A stretch of DNA of 64,000 bases, from positions 372,001 to 436,000 of the forward strand of contig AP026545.1 in NCBI GenBank assembly GCA_026075535.2. Reading direction: 5' to 3'. Shown here piece after piece: positions 63,267 to 64,000 of the stretch. The notes under the pieces are model-generated. The model ran no database searches, was not told where the DNA came from, and saw only the letters and a list, made by a program, of their open reading frames with translations. Position numbers and translations under genes: made by a program. The DNA is from Tricholoma matsutake (lineage: Eukaryota; Basidiomycota; Agaricomycetes; Agaricales; Tricholomataceae). Within the stretch, counting starts at the first letter, position 1. The number at the start of each line of letters is the position of its first letter.

Positions 63267-64000
63267 ATATTTATTGTAACAAGTCAAATTATCTTAAATG
63301 GATGAAATTGAGCTGATTACTATAAAAAGTTATATAAATAATACCAAACAATGCTATACAATGATGCCAAGAGTTGAGATAAGATTACTAAGATCACTTT
63401 GCACACTAATAGATCATTTAAACAAGATTATGTACAAATTATCTATTATAAGACATTTTCCCACAATTTGAGTAGGTCACATGATCAAGCAAACAACATA
63501 TTTGAACTCAGCTTCAAATTTTAAGTCAGATGGTATATAATTTTGTCTAGTTACAGGTTAGGCTACAGTTGCCGCAGTCCAAATTATCAATTAATCAATT
63601 AATCAATCAATCAATCAATCAATGAAAAAGTCACTATTTTCTGGGATGATAAAGAATGAGTCTTAAGTAAACTTGAGGACTTGTAATAGAACCAGACCTT
63701 TGGTCACGGTCCTACTGGTTTGGTTTATGGTTCACTGATCCCTCGAGAAGCAGTAAAACTACTTGAGACCAGTTGTAACTGGTCTTAAACCAAACTTACT
63801 AGTGCTTTACAAGCTTTCCTGAAAATGATGAGAATCACAAAGTTTTGCTTTTGTTTGGTTGTCTAATAAGGAATTACAAATCTCACTGCCTTCTTCATGT
63901 TTCCTCGTTTGTATTGTGCTCTCACCACATCTTTGCTGTGCTGCTCTGTTCATTTAGGACTCTCTATTCATACAAGCCCTTCAGGTATCAGTAATGACAC
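63267..64000. other. A/T-rich flank with AATC microsatellite
   Basis: (AATC)n at about 63,587-63,623. Around 63,670-63,790 words such as GGTCCTACTGGTTTGG and inverted GACCAGTT/AACTGGTC recur, possibly one end of another hAT-like MITE cut by the window edge. No gene seen. Confidence 0.45.

Overview
The window looks like a piece of a basidiomycete (Agaricomycete) nuclear genome. It has short spliceosomal introns and KDZ and Plavaka-like transposon genes. It also has chromodomain Gypsy and Copia retrotransposons, a fungal neprosin-domain protein and an aminoglycoside-phosphotransferase-like protein. There are no bacterial-style operons, rRNA genes or genuine tRNA genes. Most of the sequence (about 1-36,250 and 47,200-64,000) is transposable-element DNA. 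A CpG-richer island at about 36,300-46,600 carries the few host-like genes.

Left block (1-36,250). A remnant of a minus-strand Gypsy element (1-1450) and a solo LTR (1934-2328) lie beside a large KDZ-type DNA transposon. The KDZ element has a divergent minus-strand accessory gene (about 2345-6778), a plus-strand KDZ transposase (6863-25,260) and a third gene on the plus strand (about 25,300-35,506). Three later insertions split it. (1) H1a is a 3.4-kb hAT-like non-autonomous element (3308-6718, TSD CATTGGAG) that itself contains an 839-bp hAT-like MITE (4935-5773). (2) G1 is a minus-strand chromodomain Gypsy element (8887-24,409). It was later hit by H1b (11,767-15,261, TSD GTCTCCAG), a Copia-type solo LTR (16,758-17,159, TSD GTTTA) and a complete Copia element C1 (18,411-23,828, TSD GATGG). 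(3) G2 is a plus-strand chromodomain Gypsy element (26,865-35,410, TSD ATCAC). At all three KDZ-element sites the host reading frame continues in phase when the insertion and one duplication copy are ignored, so the order of events can be read from the sequence.

Middle island (36,300-46,600). An APH-like phosphotransferase (36,885-38,264), an F-box/LRR-like remnant on the minus strand, a decayed Gypsy gag with a likely LTR (39,335-41,205), a two-exon gene for a small secreted protein (42,579-43,221) and a two-exon secreted neprosin-domain protein (45,124-46,540).

Right block (47,200-64,000). A decayed Plavaka-like transposon protein gene (47,200-48,990) is followed by H2 (49,003-50,608), a repeat-rich element that shares internal modules with H1. 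Next comes a Tc1/mariner-type element M1 (52,157-63,264, TA-flanked, ~70-bp TIRs) with a transposase and a minus-strand accessory gene. The accessory gene is interrupted by G3 (53,810-61,834, TSD AAGTT), a younger copy of the G2 family.

The most unusual features are: the H1 elements, whose two inverted copies share an array of five regularly spaced hairpins, outward-facing tRNA-like A/B-box modules and a spliced module also present in H2; the G3 post-pol ORF with two zinc knuckles and a transmembrane helix; a 22-residue repeat between protease and RT that differs by exactly one unit between G2 and G3; and G3's in-frame loss of the RT catalytic YMDD box inside an otherwise long open ORF. Older copies show strong CpG to TpG/CpA decay.
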